A stretch of DNA of 64,000 nt, taken from assembly GCA_021155205.1 (NCBI GenBank), contig JAJNPS010000016.1, positions 26,961-90,960 on the forward strand, written 5' to 3'. Each line of letters opens with the position of its first letter. Position 1 is the stretch's first letter. Of the stretch, positions 15,809 through 25,041 are shown piece after piece. A program made the position numbers and the translations under genes. The notes under the pieces are model-generated. The model was not told the DNA's origin. It did not search any database and saw only the letters and a list, made by a program, of their open reading frames with translations. Origin of the DNA: Rhodobacterales bacterium. GTDB taxonomy: Bacteria > Pseudomonadota > Alphaproteobacteria > Rhodobacterales > Rhodobacteraceae.

Positions 15809-17323
15809 TTACTGCAGACGCTGCCCGTTGGCATAAAGCCCCTTGTCCTTGAACTCGATCGTGGACACCAGCGTATCAGGTGCGGCGCCAGGCTTGGCGA
15901 ACATCGCCAGCATCATCCGCGCGCCCATGACCTGATCTTCGGGGATCACGCCCATGGCAACCAGCGTGTCGAGCAGGGCGTTGATGCCGGTCAGCGTCAC
16001 CTCAACCGTGCCGGTCGGCGCAGGAACCCCCTGAAAGGTGGTCAGGTCGGTGTTGTCAAAGGTCAGCGCGCCCTTGCCATCCACCTCGGCACCCGCAAGT
16101 TTCAGCCGCAGTTCGGTCAGGTCCAGCGAGTTCAGCTCTCCGGGAAATGCGTTCTGGATCGCTGCGGTAGCCGCCGGGTCCATGATGTCTGCCGTCAGTC
16201 TTGCGGTGCCCTTGGTGTCGATGATCAGCGTGGCGGGATCGCGGGGCAACTGGCCCATCGGATCGAACAAGGCCCAGATGTCATCCGACAGCTTCAGGTC
16301 GACGATCTTGGTCAGATAGGAAAAATTCTGCGGTGTGTCCGACTTTGACACCGGCATCAAAAGGTTGAACGCAAACTCGGCAAAGCCCAGATTGACCTGC
16401 GGCATCGGGATTGCGCTGCCGGTGATGGTGTAGTCGGCGGCCTTCATCCCGATGGCATAGGTCAGTTGCGCCTTGTCGAGGCCAAAGTCGATATTGCCAC
16501 CGTCCATGGTGCCCGTGACCTTGGTCTGCGATCCGGCATCGTCGACATTCACGTCAAAACTGGTCTTGCCGTAGGACATGCCACCATCGCTGGCAAAGCC
16601 CGCGTTCAGGGCACCGGCCATGTTGGCCATCATGTCGGCCCCCAGAAAGGTGCCCCTGGTGGTTCCCTTCAGATCCGCGATGTTGACATTCACGGCAAAG
16701 GTCGAGGCATCTTCGGTGCCGTTCCCGGTAAACACCGCCGAAGTCGCGGCAAAAGACGAGTCCAGCTTTTTCGCGCCGACCGGACCCGCCATCATGTAGC
16801 GCCCGCTGACCCCGGCCAGTTTGGCGTCGAACTTGACGTTCACCGGCCCCTTGGCATTCGCCACTTCGGTCACGTCGATACCGATGGTGGGCGCGGTAAA
16901 GTCATAGGATGTATCGGTGGCGTTGCCGCCCGCGGTCATCAGCATGCCGGGCTGGCTGACGGTGAGCTTGAGCGTCGTCGCACCGCCGCTGGCCGTTCCG
17001 TCGGGCGGTATGGTCATACTGACCGGATAGCTTTCGGGCAGCGTCACCTCGACCGTGCCGGTGCCGGTGTCGCGAAACCGGATGGTGCCGATCTGGCTTT
17101 GTGCAACCAGCCCCGACGGATCATTGATCGCCAGCGCCAGCCCCTCGACGACCAGCGTGTCGCCCTGGCGCGCCTCGCTTGTCGTCGTTATGGTCTGCCC
17201 GACGCTTGCTGACATCGCTTTCCACGATTGCCAGACTTCTTCTGCCGTGACCTGGGCCATCGCACCCGACGCGCCGAATACCAGCGCGAGCGCGGTGCTG
17301 CCCGCGAAAATGAACTTTGCCAT
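15809..17323 (-). CDS. DUF2125 secreted protein
   Basis: Predicted 504-residue exported protein with a clear signal peptide (residues 1-23, ending in AMA). The body is rich in Asp, Gly, Thr and Val in alternating beta-strand patterns, starting with VTAEEVWQSWKAMSASVGQ, which matches the DUF2125 family of roseobacters. Repeats of the type NVKFDAKLAG, VNVNIADLKGTTRG suggest a long beta-rich periplasmic or outer-membrane-facing protein. No function is established. Promoter would lie in the 253-bp gap to the divergent ABC transporter gene. Confidence 0.8.
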   Translation of the reverse strand: MAKFIFAGSTALALVFGASGAMAQVTAEEVWQSWKAMSASVGQTITTTSEARQGDTLVVEGLALAINDPSGLVAQSQIGTIRFRDTGTGTVEVTLPESYPVSMTIPPDGTASGGATTLKLTVSQPGMLMTAGGNATDTSYDFTAPTIGIDVTEVANAKGPVNVKFDAKLAGVSGRYMMAGPVGAKKLDSSFAATSAVFTGNGTEDASTFAVNVNIADLKGTTRGTFLGADMMANMAGALNAGFASDGGMSYGKTSFDVNVDDAGSQTKVTGTMDGGNIDFGLDKAQLTYAIGMKAADYTITGSAIPMPQVNLGFAEFAFNLLMPVSKSDTPQNFSYLTKIVDLKLSDDIWALFDPMGQLPRDPATLIIDTKGTARLTADIMDPAATAAIQNAFPGELNSLDLTELRLKLAGAEVDGKGALTFDNTDLTTFQGVPAPTGTVEVTLTGINALLDTLVAMGVIPEDQVMGARMMLAMFAKPGAAPDTLVSTIEFKDKGLYANGQRLQ

Positions 17324-17576
17324 GGGGACACCTTGTTGACTGACTGCTGGCCGGGATGGTCACTGCGCCGATGGGTTTGGTCAAGGGCTTTGCAGGCATC
17401 GACCGCGGTGGACAACGCGATTGTCATAGCGCGCGCAGGGGCAGTCCGGTTCGGTGGCGCAACCGGCAAAGGCATTTCGCAGAAATGTGTCTGGCGCGCG
17501 CCGCTTTGCTGGGGCAAGCATCGCCGACACGCAGAGCGCCGCGCAAATGGTGTTGCAGCAAAAGCAGGAAGCCGGA

Positions 17577-18803
17577 ATGAAACCGATGACACCCGCCCTG
17601 GCCCTTGCCGTGACACTTGCCGCGTTTCCGGTGGGGGCCGAGACAACACAGGATGCCGCCCTTAAAGCGATGTCTTGGGACCAGATCGTCGATACGGCCA
17701 GGGGCGCGACGGTCAACATGTTCATGTGGGGCGGTGCCGACAACATCAATGCCTATGTCAGCCAGACCATCGGCGAGATCCTGAAGGCAGAGTACGGGAT
17801 CACCCTGAACCGAGTGGCCTTGACCGACACCGCCGAGGCCGTGGCCATCGTGCGGGGCGAAAAAGAGGCCGGCATTGTCGAGACCGGGGCCGTCGACCTG
17901 ATCTGGATCAACGGCGAGAACTTTCGCACCATGAAGGAGGCCGGTCTTGCCTTCTGCGGCTATACTGATGCGATGCCAAACAACGCACTGATCAATTGGG
18001 GCAATCCGGCCATCGCGAACGATTTCGGCGTCCCCGTCGATGGCTGCGAGGTGCCCTGGTCAAGGGCGCAGTTCGCCTTTGCCTATGATGCCGCCCGCAC
18101 GCCGGAACCGCCACGGTCGATCCCGGACCTGATCACCTGGATCAAGGCCAACCCCGGGCAGTTCACCTATCCCGCGCCCCCCGACTTCAACGGATCGGTG
18201 TTTGTGCGGCACGTGTTCTACGCGGTCGCCGGAGGTCCGGATGCGCTGCTCGGGCCGTTCGACCAGGCCCGCTTTGACGAGGTCTCGACCAAGACCTGGG
18301 CGCTTTTGAACGAGTTGGAACCCTTTCTCTGGCGCGGGGGGCAGACCTATCCGAACACCGTGGTCCAGATGAACGACCTGTTCGCGAATGGCGAGGTGGC
18401 GCTGACGTTCAACTATGACCCCGCGCAGTTCGGGATCGCGGTGCAGAACGGTCTTTTCGCCGACACCACGCGATCCTACGGGCTGACCGATGGGACGATC
18501 GGCAATACGAACTATACTGTCATCCCGTTCAATTCGCCTAACAAGGCGGCGGCGATGGTGGTGCAGAACGTGCTGTTGTCGGCTGAGGCGCAGTACCAAA
18601 AGGCGCTGCCCGATGTCTGGGGCGCGCAGCCGGCCATCGAGATCGACCGCGTTTCCGCCGACATGCAGGCAAAGTTCGCGGCCATCCCGGCGCATCCGTC
18701 CGTGGTTTCGGCGACCGAGCTTGGTCGGAACGCGCTGCCTGAACTGCAAGCGGACTGGATTTCTGCGATCGAACAGGGTTGGATCGCGAATGTCGGCGAA
18801 TAG
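17577..18803 (+). CDS. ABC transporter substrate-binding protein, YnjB-like
   Basis: Predicted periplasmic solute-binding protein of 408 residues. The ATG at 17577 follows AGGAAG; residues 1-21 are a signal peptide (ending GAE). VNMFMWGGADNINAYV near residue 45 and AVDLIWINGENFRTMK near 115 are typical of YnjB, the binding protein of the uncharacterised E. coli ynjBCD transporter, which belongs to the thiamine/iron/polyamine-type branch. The ligand is unknown. Two permeases, an ATPase and a flavoprotein follow on the same strand, the nearest 60 bp away. No thiamine-type riboswitch was recognised upstream. Confidence 0.88.
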   Translation: MKPMTPALALAVTLAAFPVGAETTQDAALKAMSWDQIVDTARGATVNMFMWGGADNINAYVSQTIGEILKAEYGITLNRVALTDTAEAVAIVRGEKEAGIVETGAVDLIWINGENFRTMKEAGLAFCGYTDAMPNNALINWGNPAIANDFGVPVDGCEVPWSRAQFAFAYDAARTPEPPRSIPDLITWIKANPGQFTYPAPPDFNGSVFVRHVFYAVAGGPDALLGPFDQARFDEVSTKTWALLNELEPFLWRGGQTYPNTVVQMNDLFANGEVALTFNYDPAQFGIAVQNGLFADTTRSYGLTDGTIGNTNYTVIPFNSPNKAAAMVVQNVLLSAEAQYQKALPDVWGAQPAIEIDRVSADMQAKFAAIPAHPSVVSATELGRNALPELQADWISAIEQGWIANVGE

Positions 18804-18863
18804 GGGCGGATCATCGGCACGACCCTGACCCGACGCGGCAAGGGCGGAGGCATTTCTCGGAAC

Positions 18864-19721
18864 GTGTCAGACCGCAAGATCATCCTGATGCTGGCCCCGG
18901 CGCTGATCGTGCTGGGCGGGCTGTGCCTTGGCGCACTGGCAGTTGTGATCCTCCGGTCGCTGTGGGTGCAGGACGCCAGCGGCGGCTGGTCGTTTGGCCT
19001 TGACGCCTATCGGGCCGTGCTGGGGCAACCGCAGTTTCTCGCATCCCTCGGGTTCAGTCTTTACATCGCGGTTGCGGCCACGGCACTTGCCACGATGATC
19101 GCAATCGGTGCGGCGCTGCTGCTGCGCCGGCCGTTCGTTGGGCGCGGGGTCCTGGCGTTCATGTTCCAGCTGACCCTGACGCTGCCGCACCTGATCGGGG
19201 CGCTGGGCATCCTTTACCTTTTGTCGCAATCGGGACTTGTGGCGAGGTTGTCCTATGGCGTCGGCCTGATCGACGGGCCAGCGGGGTTTCCGGTCCTTGT
19301 CTATGACCGCCTGGGGGTTGGCATCATCCTGCAGTATGTCTGGAAAGAGGTGCCGTTCATCACGCTGATCCTGCTGGCGCAGATGCAGGCGCTGGGCGAA
19401 GACTACGAAAGTGTGGCGCGGTCCCTGGGCGCAAGCCGATGGCAAGGCTTTCGTCACGTGCTGTTTCCGATGATCCTGCCCGGCGTTCTTGCGGCGTCCG
19501 TGCTGGTCTTCGCCTTTACCCTTGGCGCCTATGAGGTGCCGCTGATCCTGGGGCCGAACGCGCCCGCAACGCTGCCGGTGCTGGCCTACCGCAAATTCAC
19601 CGATGTCGATCTGGCCGGCCGGGCCGAGGCCATGGCCCTTGCGGTGGTGATCGCGGCAATCGGCGCCAGCCTGATCGGCCTTTACGTCATGGCCACACGC
19701 CGCCGCGGCGGAGCCCATTGA
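18864..19721 (+). CDS. ABC transporter permease 1, YnjC-like
   Basis: Predicted inner-membrane permease of 285 residues starting at GTG (18864). About six hydrophobic helices are visible, and the cytoplasmic EAA loop reads EDYESVARSLGASRWQGF with the expected Gly 3 residues later than the conserved Ala. In E. coli both permease halves are fused in YnjC; here they are two genes. Its stop overlaps the start of the second permease by 4 nt (ATGA), so synthesis is coupled in equal amounts. Confidence 0.87.
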   Translation: MSDRKIILMLAPALIVLGGLCLGALAVVILRSLWVQDASGGWSFGLDAYRAVLGQPQFLASLGFSLYIAVAATALATMIAIGAALLLRRPFVGRGVLAFMFQLTLTLPHLIGALGILYLLSQSGLVARLSYGVGLIDGPAGFPVLVYDRLGVGIILQYVWKEVPFITLILLAQMQALGEDYESVARSLGASRWQGFRHVLFPMILPGVLAASVLVFAFTLGAYEVPLILGPNAPATLPVLAYRKFTDVDLAGRAEAMALAVVIAAIGASLIGLYVMATRRRGGAH

Positions 19722-20530
19722 CGATGCGCGGGCGGTTCTTGCACGGGGTGGCGCCGTGGGGCCTGCTGCTCTGGTCGGTCCTGCCGCTGGTACCGCTGCT
19801 GATCTGGTCGGTCGCGCGCGGCTGGCGCTATCCGGACATTCTGCCCGCAGAATTCTCGGTCGCAGCCTGGAAATTCGCATTGTCCGATGCTTCGGGGGTG
19901 CTGGCCAGCCTGGGCGTCACGGCGGGCATCGCGCTTGCCTCAACCCTGGCGGCGCTGGTCATCGGGCTTCCGGCTGCGCGGGTGCTTGGAGGTCGCACAT
20001 TCCGTGGAAAACTGCTGGTGCAGACCCTTTTTCTGGTGCCTGTGCTGATGCCGGGGATCGCCGTTGCCCTGGGGCTGCATGGCGTTTTTCTGAAGCTGGG
20101 GCTGACGAACGGGGTCGCGGGGGTGGTGCTGGTGCATGTGGTGCCCACGCTGCCCTACATGATCGTGATCCTCGCGGGGGTGTTCGCCGGTTATGATGCG
20201 GACCACGAGGATCAGGCGCGCAGCCTTGGTGCTGCGCCCCGGCAGGTGTTCTGGCATGTCACGCTGCCCGCGATACTGCCCGGCGTGCTGGCGGCAAGCC
20301 TGTTCACATTCCTGATCTCGTGGGGCCAGTTTCTGCTGACGCTGATGATCGGCGGCGGTCGGGTGACGACGCTGCCGCTGCTGCTTTTCGGATTTGCGAC
20401 GTCTGGGCGCAATGATCTGGCCGGCGCGATCAGCCTGATCTACATCCTGCCGGGTCTCATCGCGGTGATCGCCACTGCGCGATACATCTCGGGCCGGTCG
20501 GCGACCGTTGCCGCGTTGGGCCGTGCATGA
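19718..20530 (+). CDS. ABC transporter permease 2, YnjC-like
   Basis: Second permease half, 270 residues, with about six membrane segments and an EAA-type loop (DHEDQARSLGAAPRQVFWHV) near residues 165-185. It forms the heterodimeric channel with the preceding permease. The 4-nt overlaps at both ends (19718-19721 and 20527-20530) show tight translational coupling to both neighbours. Confidence 0.87.
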   Translation: MTMRGRFLHGVAPWGLLLWSVLPLVPLLIWSVARGWRYPDILPAEFSVAAWKFALSDASGVLASLGVTAGIALASTLAALVIGLPAARVLGGRTFRGKLLVQTLFLVPVLMPGIAVALGLHGVFLKLGLTNGVAGVVLVHVVPTLPYMIVILAGVFAGYDADHEDQARSLGAAPRQVFWHVTLPAILPGVLAASLFTFLISWGQFLLTLMIGGGRVTTLPLLLFGFATSGRNDLAGAISLIYILPGLIAVIATARYISGRSATVAALGRA

Positions 20531-21585
20531 CCGCACTGGACACACGCGGGCTGACCAAGCTTTATCCCGGCGCGGCGCGGCCAGCGGTCGATGCGCTGAC
20601 ATTCGCGGTCAAAAGCGGCTCAGTCACGGCAATTCTGGGGCCATCGGGTTGCGGAAAAACGACCGTGATGAAGCTGATTGCAGGGCTTGTTGACCCGACA
20701 GCGGGGGATGTGCTGTTTGACGGGCGGTCCGTCATCGGTCTTGCTGCGGAAAAGCGGGGCGCCGTCATGGTGTTCCAGCAGCACCTCTTGTTTCCGCATC
20801 TGGATGTTGCCGGCAATGTCGGGTTTGGCCTGCGCATGCGCGGCGTGCCGCAGGCAGAGATTGCAGGGCGCGTCGACAGGATGCTGGCGATGGTCCAGCT
20901 TTCGGGTCTGGGCGGCCGTCGTCCTGCGGCCCTGTCGGGTGGGCAGCAGCAACGCGTCGCGCTGGCCCGCGCGCTGGTCGTGCGGCCCAAGCTGATGTTG
21001 CTGGACGAACCATTGTCCAACCTCGATGCGCATCTTCGGGTCGAGATGCGCGATCTGATCCTTTCATTGCAGCGCGAAACCGGGGTCACGACGCTGTTCG
21101 TGACGCATGACCAGGCCGAGGCGGCGATCGTCGCCAATGACATCGCGCTGATGCTTGACGGCAAGCTTGCGCAGTTCGGGCCTGCCGAGAGTCTGTTTCA
21201 GCGTCCCGCGACCCTTGCCGTCGCGCGATTTTTCGGATTGCGGAACGTGCTGCCCGGGACCGTCATGGGCGGCAGGTTTGATAGTGCGCTGGGACCCTTG
21301 CGTCACCTGTCCGGCCATTCCGTCGGTCCGGCGACGATGGTACTTCGACCTGATGCCATCGTCATCGGGGCCGGGGCGGACAACACGCTGGAGGCCATTC
21401 TGCAAGATCGCATCTACATGGGGACCCAGACCAGCCTTCGGCTGCGCATCGGGTCGCAGCTGCTTGAGGCGCTTGTGCCGCCGGATCAAGCGGCTGGGCT
21501 GGTGGTCGGGGGTCAGTTGCAGATCCACGTGCCGCCTGCATCGATCTGGCTGCTGCCGCCCGAAACGGGTGCCCGCAATGGTTGA
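20527..21585 (+). CDS. ABC transporter ATP-binding protein, YnjD-like
   Basis: Nucleotide-binding subunit of 352 residues that energises the importer. Walker A is GPSGCGKTT (about residues 38-46), the signature is LSGGQQQR, Walker B is LMLLDEP, and the switch His lies in VTHDQ. About 110 residues after the ATPase core form a TOBE-type regulatory domain, more like the polyamine/iron (PotA/FbpC) ATPases than the shorter E. coli YnjD. The last 8 nt overlap the flavoprotein gene. Confidence 0.9.
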   Translation: MTALDTRGLTKLYPGAARPAVDALTFAVKSGSVTAILGPSGCGKTTVMKLIAGLVDPTAGDVLFDGRSVIGLAAEKRGAVMVFQQHLLFPHLDVAGNVGFGLRMRGVPQAEIAGRVDRMLAMVQLSGLGGRRPAALSGGQQQRVALARALVVRPKLMLLDEPLSNLDAHLRVEMRDLILSLQRETGVTTLFVTHDQAEAAIVANDIALMLDGKLAQFGPAESLFQRPATLAVARFFGLRNVLPGTVMGGRFDSALGPLRHLSGHSVGPATMVLRPDAIVIGAGADNTLEAILQDRIYMGTQTSLRLRIGSQLLEALVPPDQAAGLVVGGQLQIHVPPASIWLLPPETGARNG

Positions 21586-22726
21586 CGCATTGGTCATCGG
21601 CGGCGGACCTGCCGGGCTGATGGCGGCGGAGGCGCTGGCGCTTGCGGGTCGCCGGGTGGTTCTGTGCGAGGCCAAGCCATCGGTCGGGCGCAAGTTCCTG
21701 ATGGCCGGAAAATCTGGTCTGAACATCACCAAGAACGAGCCTGCGATCGCCTTTTCCGGCGCATTCCATGCCCCCTGGATGGACCCCATCCTGCGCGCCT
21801 TTGGTCCCGATCACGTGCGGAACTGGTGCCGCGCCCTTGGGCAGGAGGTGTTTACCGGCAGTTCGGGCCGGGTCTTTCCGGTGGCCATGAAGGCATCGCC
21901 GCTGCTGCGGGCGTGGCTTTTGCGGCTGGGGCAGCTTGGCGTGGAAATCCGTCCGCGATGGCGCTGGACCGGCTTGGTGGGCGGGGCTTTCGGGTTCGAT
22001 ACGCCGTCCGGCCCACAAATCCTGTCGCCGCGCGTCACGGTACTGGCGCTGGGTGGCGCAAGCTGGTCGCGGCTTGGCTCTGACGGCGCGTGGGTGCCCT
22101 GGTTAAGGGAACTGGGCGTCGGGGTCGCCCCCTTCCGGCCCGCGAATGTCGGCTTTGCGGTGGACTGGTCGCCCCATATGGCGCGCCATTTGGGCCAACC
22201 GGTCAAGGGGGTCGCCCTGCATGCAGGCGGACGGACGGATCGGGGTGAATTCGTGATCACCGCCAAGGGGATCGAGGGCGGTGGTATCTATGCCGTCTCG
22301 GCGGCTTTGCGGGACGGCGCGGCGCTCACAGTGGACCTTTTGCCGGATGTGCCGTCGGGCAGGCTTGCGCAAAGGCTTGCGGCGCTTCGTCCGGCGGACA
22401 GCCGCAGCAACCACTTGCGCAAGCTGGGCCTATCGCCTGTTGCGGTCGCACTGGCGCAGGAATTCGGTCGCGACCGGTTGTTGGCGGATGCGGTCAAATC
22501 CCTGACGATCCGTTTGCAAGGACCCTTGGCCCTGGACGAGGCAATCTCGGTTGCGGGCGGCATCACGGCAGACAGCCTGCGCCCGACGCTGGAACTGAAG
22601 GCGATGCCCGGTGTCTTTGCCTGCGGCGAGATGCTGGACTGGGAGGCACCGACGGGCGGGTATCTGTTGACCGGCTGCCTTGCGACCGGGCTTTGGGCGG
22701 GCCGGGCGGCTGCGCAGGGTCAATAG
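21578..22726 (+). CDS. uncharacterised flavoprotein, TIGR03862 (PP_4765) family
   Basis: Predicted 382-residue FAD protein of the HI0933/TIGR03862 type. The dinucleotide motif VIGGGPAGLMAAEA starts at residue 6, followed by LMAGKSGLNITKNE, which is characteristic of this family, and a C-terminal GEMLDWEAPTGGYLLTGCLATG motif. It is probably cytoplasmic. The function of the family is not established. Its start lies 8 nt inside the transporter ATPase gene, so it is the fifth gene of the importer operon, and its last 7 nt overlap the convergent gamma-glutamyltransferase gene. A longer frame starting at 21155 lies inside the ATPase gene and is not credible. Confidence 0.88.
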   Translation: MVDALVIGGGPAGLMAAEALALAGRRVVLCEAKPSVGRKFLMAGKSGLNITKNEPAIAFSGAFHAPWMDPILRAFGPDHVRNWCRALGQEVFTGSSGRVFPVAMKASPLLRAWLLRLGQLGVEIRPRWRWTGLVGGAFGFDTPSGPQILSPRVTVLALGGASWSRLGSDGAWVPWLRELGVGVAPFRPANVGFAVDWSPHMARHLGQPVKGVALHAGGRTDRGEFVITAKGIEGGGIYAVSAALRDGAALTVDLLPDVPSGRLAQRLAALRPADSRSNHLRKLGLSPVAVALAQEFGRDRLLADAVKSLTIRLQGPLALDEAISVAGGITADSLRPTLELKAMPGVFACGEMLDWEAPTGGYLLTGCLATGLWAGRAAAQGQ

Positions 22727-24300
22727 CCCAGTGCGCAGCCGTCCTTGCGCGGGTCAGAGGCGCCGATCAGCGCGCCGCTGTCTTCCATCCAGATGGCCTG
22801 CGCCCCCCCCAGGGGCGTGTCGGGCGTGGTGACAATGTGTCCCATGGCGGCAAGTGCCGTCCGCACCTCCGGCGCATGGCCGCGTTCCAGTTCCAGCCCT
22901 TCGCTTTCGCCCATGAAACTGCGAGGGCCGTCCAGCGCCGTTTGCAGGTCCATGCCGAAATCGACAAGATTTGACATCAGCCGGACATGTCCTGTCGGCT
23001 GGTAGGCGCCGCCCATGACGCCAAAGGGCATGATCACCCGCCCGTTCCTGCGCAGCATCGCGGGGATGATCGTGTGCATCGGGCGCTTGCCCCCGGCAGC
23101 CTCGTTCGGATGGCCGGCGATCAGGTTGAACCCGGCCCCCCGGTTCTGGAAATTGATCCCGAACCTGTCCGAGGCGAGGCCCGCGCCAAAGCTGTGATAA
23201 ACCGAATAGATCAACGATACCGCCATCCGGTCGCGATCGACGACGGTGATATAGATGGTGTCGCGATGGACCGCCTCGGTGCGGGGGGCAGGGTCGGCGC
23301 CTGCGCGTTCCGGGTCGATGAGCGCTGCAAGCCGGTCGGCCGTCACGGGCGACAGCAGATGATCCAGCCGCGTCATGTGGTCGGGATCGGCAAGAAACCT
23401 GTCCCTTGCATCATGGGCGAGCTTTGCAGCCTCTGCCTCCAGATGTGCGCGCCGGGCGCCAAAGGGGTCAAGTGCCGCAATGTCAAAGGCCTGCAGGATG
23501 TTGGCCAGCAGGATCGCGGTCACGCCGTGGCCGTTCGGCGGATGTTCCACCAGTTCGATGCCACGATAGATGCCGGAAACCGGCGTGGCATAGGTGCAGG
23601 CAGTTGCATCGAAATCGGCAAGCGTGTGACATCCGCCAAGCGCGCGCAGCGATGCCACCATGTCTGCAGCCACCTCGCCGCCGTAAAAGCCCGCGCGGCC
23701 CTGGGCCGCGATGCGCCGCAGCACCTCGGCCAGGCCCGGCGCACGAAAAATTTGGCCCGGCACCGGGGCTTTGCCGTCCAGCAGGTAGTAGGTACGCGCG
23801 ACGCCCGACAGGTGGGGTTCCGCCAGCGCCCAGTCGCGTGCAACGCGCGGAGCCACGGGCACGCCTTCATCCGCATAGCGGATCGCAGGGGCAAGCGTTG
23901 CAGGCAGCCCGATCCGGCCCCAATCGGCCGACAGCCTGCAGAACGCGTCGACCGCGCCGGGAATTGTCACGGCCTCGACCCCATAAAACGGGACGACGCC
24001 ATTTCCCCTGTCGCGCATGGCTGCCGCAGACAGTCCGGCAGGGGCGCGGCCGGACCCGTTCAAGGCCAGGATGTCGTCGGAACCAGCAGGTTTGACAAGT
24101 GCAAAGCAATCGCCGCCGATGCCGGTCATCTGTGGCTCGCAAATCCCCAATAGCACCGCCCCCGCAATGGCTGCATCGACTGCGTTTCCGCCGGCCTCAA
24201 GGATCGCAATGGCGGTCTTGGCTGCCAGAGGATGCGATGTCGCGCAGATGCCGTTTGCGGCATATGTCGCGGAGCGTCCGGGTTGTTGAAAATCGCGCAT
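22720..24300 (-). CDS. gamma-glutamyltransferase-family protein
   Basis: Predicted 526-residue N-terminal-nucleophile hydrolase. Thr348 in HRDTIYITVVDRD is the expected self-processing and catalytic Thr, at the junction of large and small subunits; GNAVDAAIAGAVLLG and the MTGIGGDCFALV segment near the N terminus are family features. There is no classical signal peptide, unlike the periplasmic E. coli enzyme, so it may be one of the cytoplasmic GGT-like acylases. The substrate is unknown. It converges on the flavoprotein gene with a 7-nt overlap. Upstream lies an inverted repeat and a kinase gene on the same strand. Confidence 0.88.
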   Translation of the reverse strand: MRDFQQPGRSATYAANGICATSHPLAAKTAIAILEAGGNAVDAAIAGAVLLGICEPQMTGIGGDCFALVKPAGSDDILALNGSGRAPAGLSAAAMRDRGNGVVPFYGVEAVTIPGAVDAFCRLSADWGRIGLPATLAPAIRYADEGVPVAPRVARDWALAEPHLSGVARTYYLLDGKAPVPGQIFRAPGLAEVLRRIAAQGRAGFYGGEVAADMVASLRALGGCHTLADFDATACTYATPVSGIYRGIELVEHPPNGHGVTAILLANILQAFDIAALDPFGARRAHLEAEAAKLAHDARDRFLADPDHMTRLDHLLSPVTADRLAALIDPERAGADPAPRTEAVHRDTIYITVVDRDRMAVSLIYSVYHSFGAGLASDRFGINFQNRGAGFNLIAGHPNEAAGGKRPMHTIIPAMLRRNGRVIMPFGVMGGAYQPTGHVRLMSNLVDFGMDLQTALDGPRSFMGESEGLELERGHAPEVRTALAAMGHIVTTPDTPLGGAQAIWMEDSGALIGASDPRKDGCALGY

Positions 24301-24420
24301 TCTGCCCGGTCATCCCTGCTGGTTTGCGAAGTTGCAGGTTAAGGTCGAAGCCCTGTAACGCCAAGCGTGCATGAGGGGAATATGCTGGATGACGCGCAAT
24401 GCGGCGGGGGCAGCATAGAA

Positions 24421-24465
24421 CCTCGGCGCCGCGACTGGGTGGGGGCTTAGACCGCAGCGCCGAGG
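24421..24465. other. inverted repeat in the 24301-24573 gap
   Basis: CCTCGGCGC-C-GCG (24421-24433) pairs with CGC-A-GCGCCGAGG (24453-24465): 12 pairs with one C-A mismatch and a 19-nt loop. The 273-bp gap between the gamma-glutamyltransferase and the kinase gene has no open reading frame worth calling. The repeat is not followed by a T run on either strand, so it is more likely a structured RNA element or weak terminator than a normal terminator. I could not match it to tmRNA, SRP RNA or a known riboswitch. Confidence 0.45.
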
Positions 24466-24573
24466 TGAAGCTTTATGCAGCTACCCGTTTGTTATGGCGG
24501 AGGCCCGGGGCCTGATTGGGGGCAAAAGACGGCGTTTCGGCGACAGTATCGCATGATCCGCGACAATGGAAAT

Positions 24574-25041
24574 TCATGCGGCCGATTGTTCAGTCGTCAG
24601 CCGAAATGTCAGCTGGTTCTGGTCCGCCACCCGCGCATAGCGCAGGTCTTCGGCAAGTGTCCGAATCAGGTACCAGCCAAAACCGCCCTCTGGCAGATCT
24701 TCCGGCGCATCGAGAATCCCTTGTGGCAACGCCTCGCCCGGCATCGGCGCGCCGTGATCGACGATGCGACAGTTCAGCCCCTGCCCGTTCAGGCACAGGG
24801 TCAGTTCGATCTCTCCCCCGGCCTCGGCATAGGCGTGTTCGACGATGTTGTTCAGCGCCTCGGCCAGAACGAGTTCCGCGCGGCCACGATCGGCTTCGTC
24901 CAATTGGCGCAGCAGCAGCGTGTCAAACAGCGCCTTCAAGCCCTGTTGGACCGCCACCGGGTCCGACGGAATGACGATCCGCGTCGCCGCAGGGAGTGAT
25001 GACTGAACCGGCGGCTGGCCAGTTCCCGGTTCAGCCGACAT
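24574..25041 (-). CDS. RsbW-like anti-sigma/histidine kinase-type ATPase
   Basis: Predicted 155-residue protein with a single HATPase fold of the type in serine-kinase anti-sigma factors. LVLAEALNNIVEHAY (about 57-71) is the N box, DHGAPMPGE contains the G1 box and GGFGWYLIR the G2 box. Its 5' end overlaps the STAS gene stop by 11 nt on the same strand, so the two are co-expressed. In partner-switching systems such a kinase phosphorylates the STAS protein and binds a sigma factor or other target. The target here is not in the window. Confidence 0.85.
   Translation of the reverse strand: MSAEPGTGQPPVQSSLPAATRIVIPSDPVAVQQGLKALFDTLLLRQLDEADRGRAELVLAEALNNIVEHAYAEAGGEIELTLCLNGQGLNCRIVDHGAPMPGEALPQGILDAPEDLPEGGFGWYLIRTLAEDLRYARVADQNQLTFRLTTEQSAA

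Noticed and set aside
17324..17576. Riboswitch before the YnjB-like gene (thiamine type)
   Set aside because: No conserved THI-box type core or similar motif was seen; a cmscan search is needed to exclude others.
24301..24573. Possible tmRNA or other housekeeping RNA around the inverted repeat
   Set aside because: No tag-coding reading frame, tRNA-like end or SRP motif was recognised; left as an unassigned repeat.
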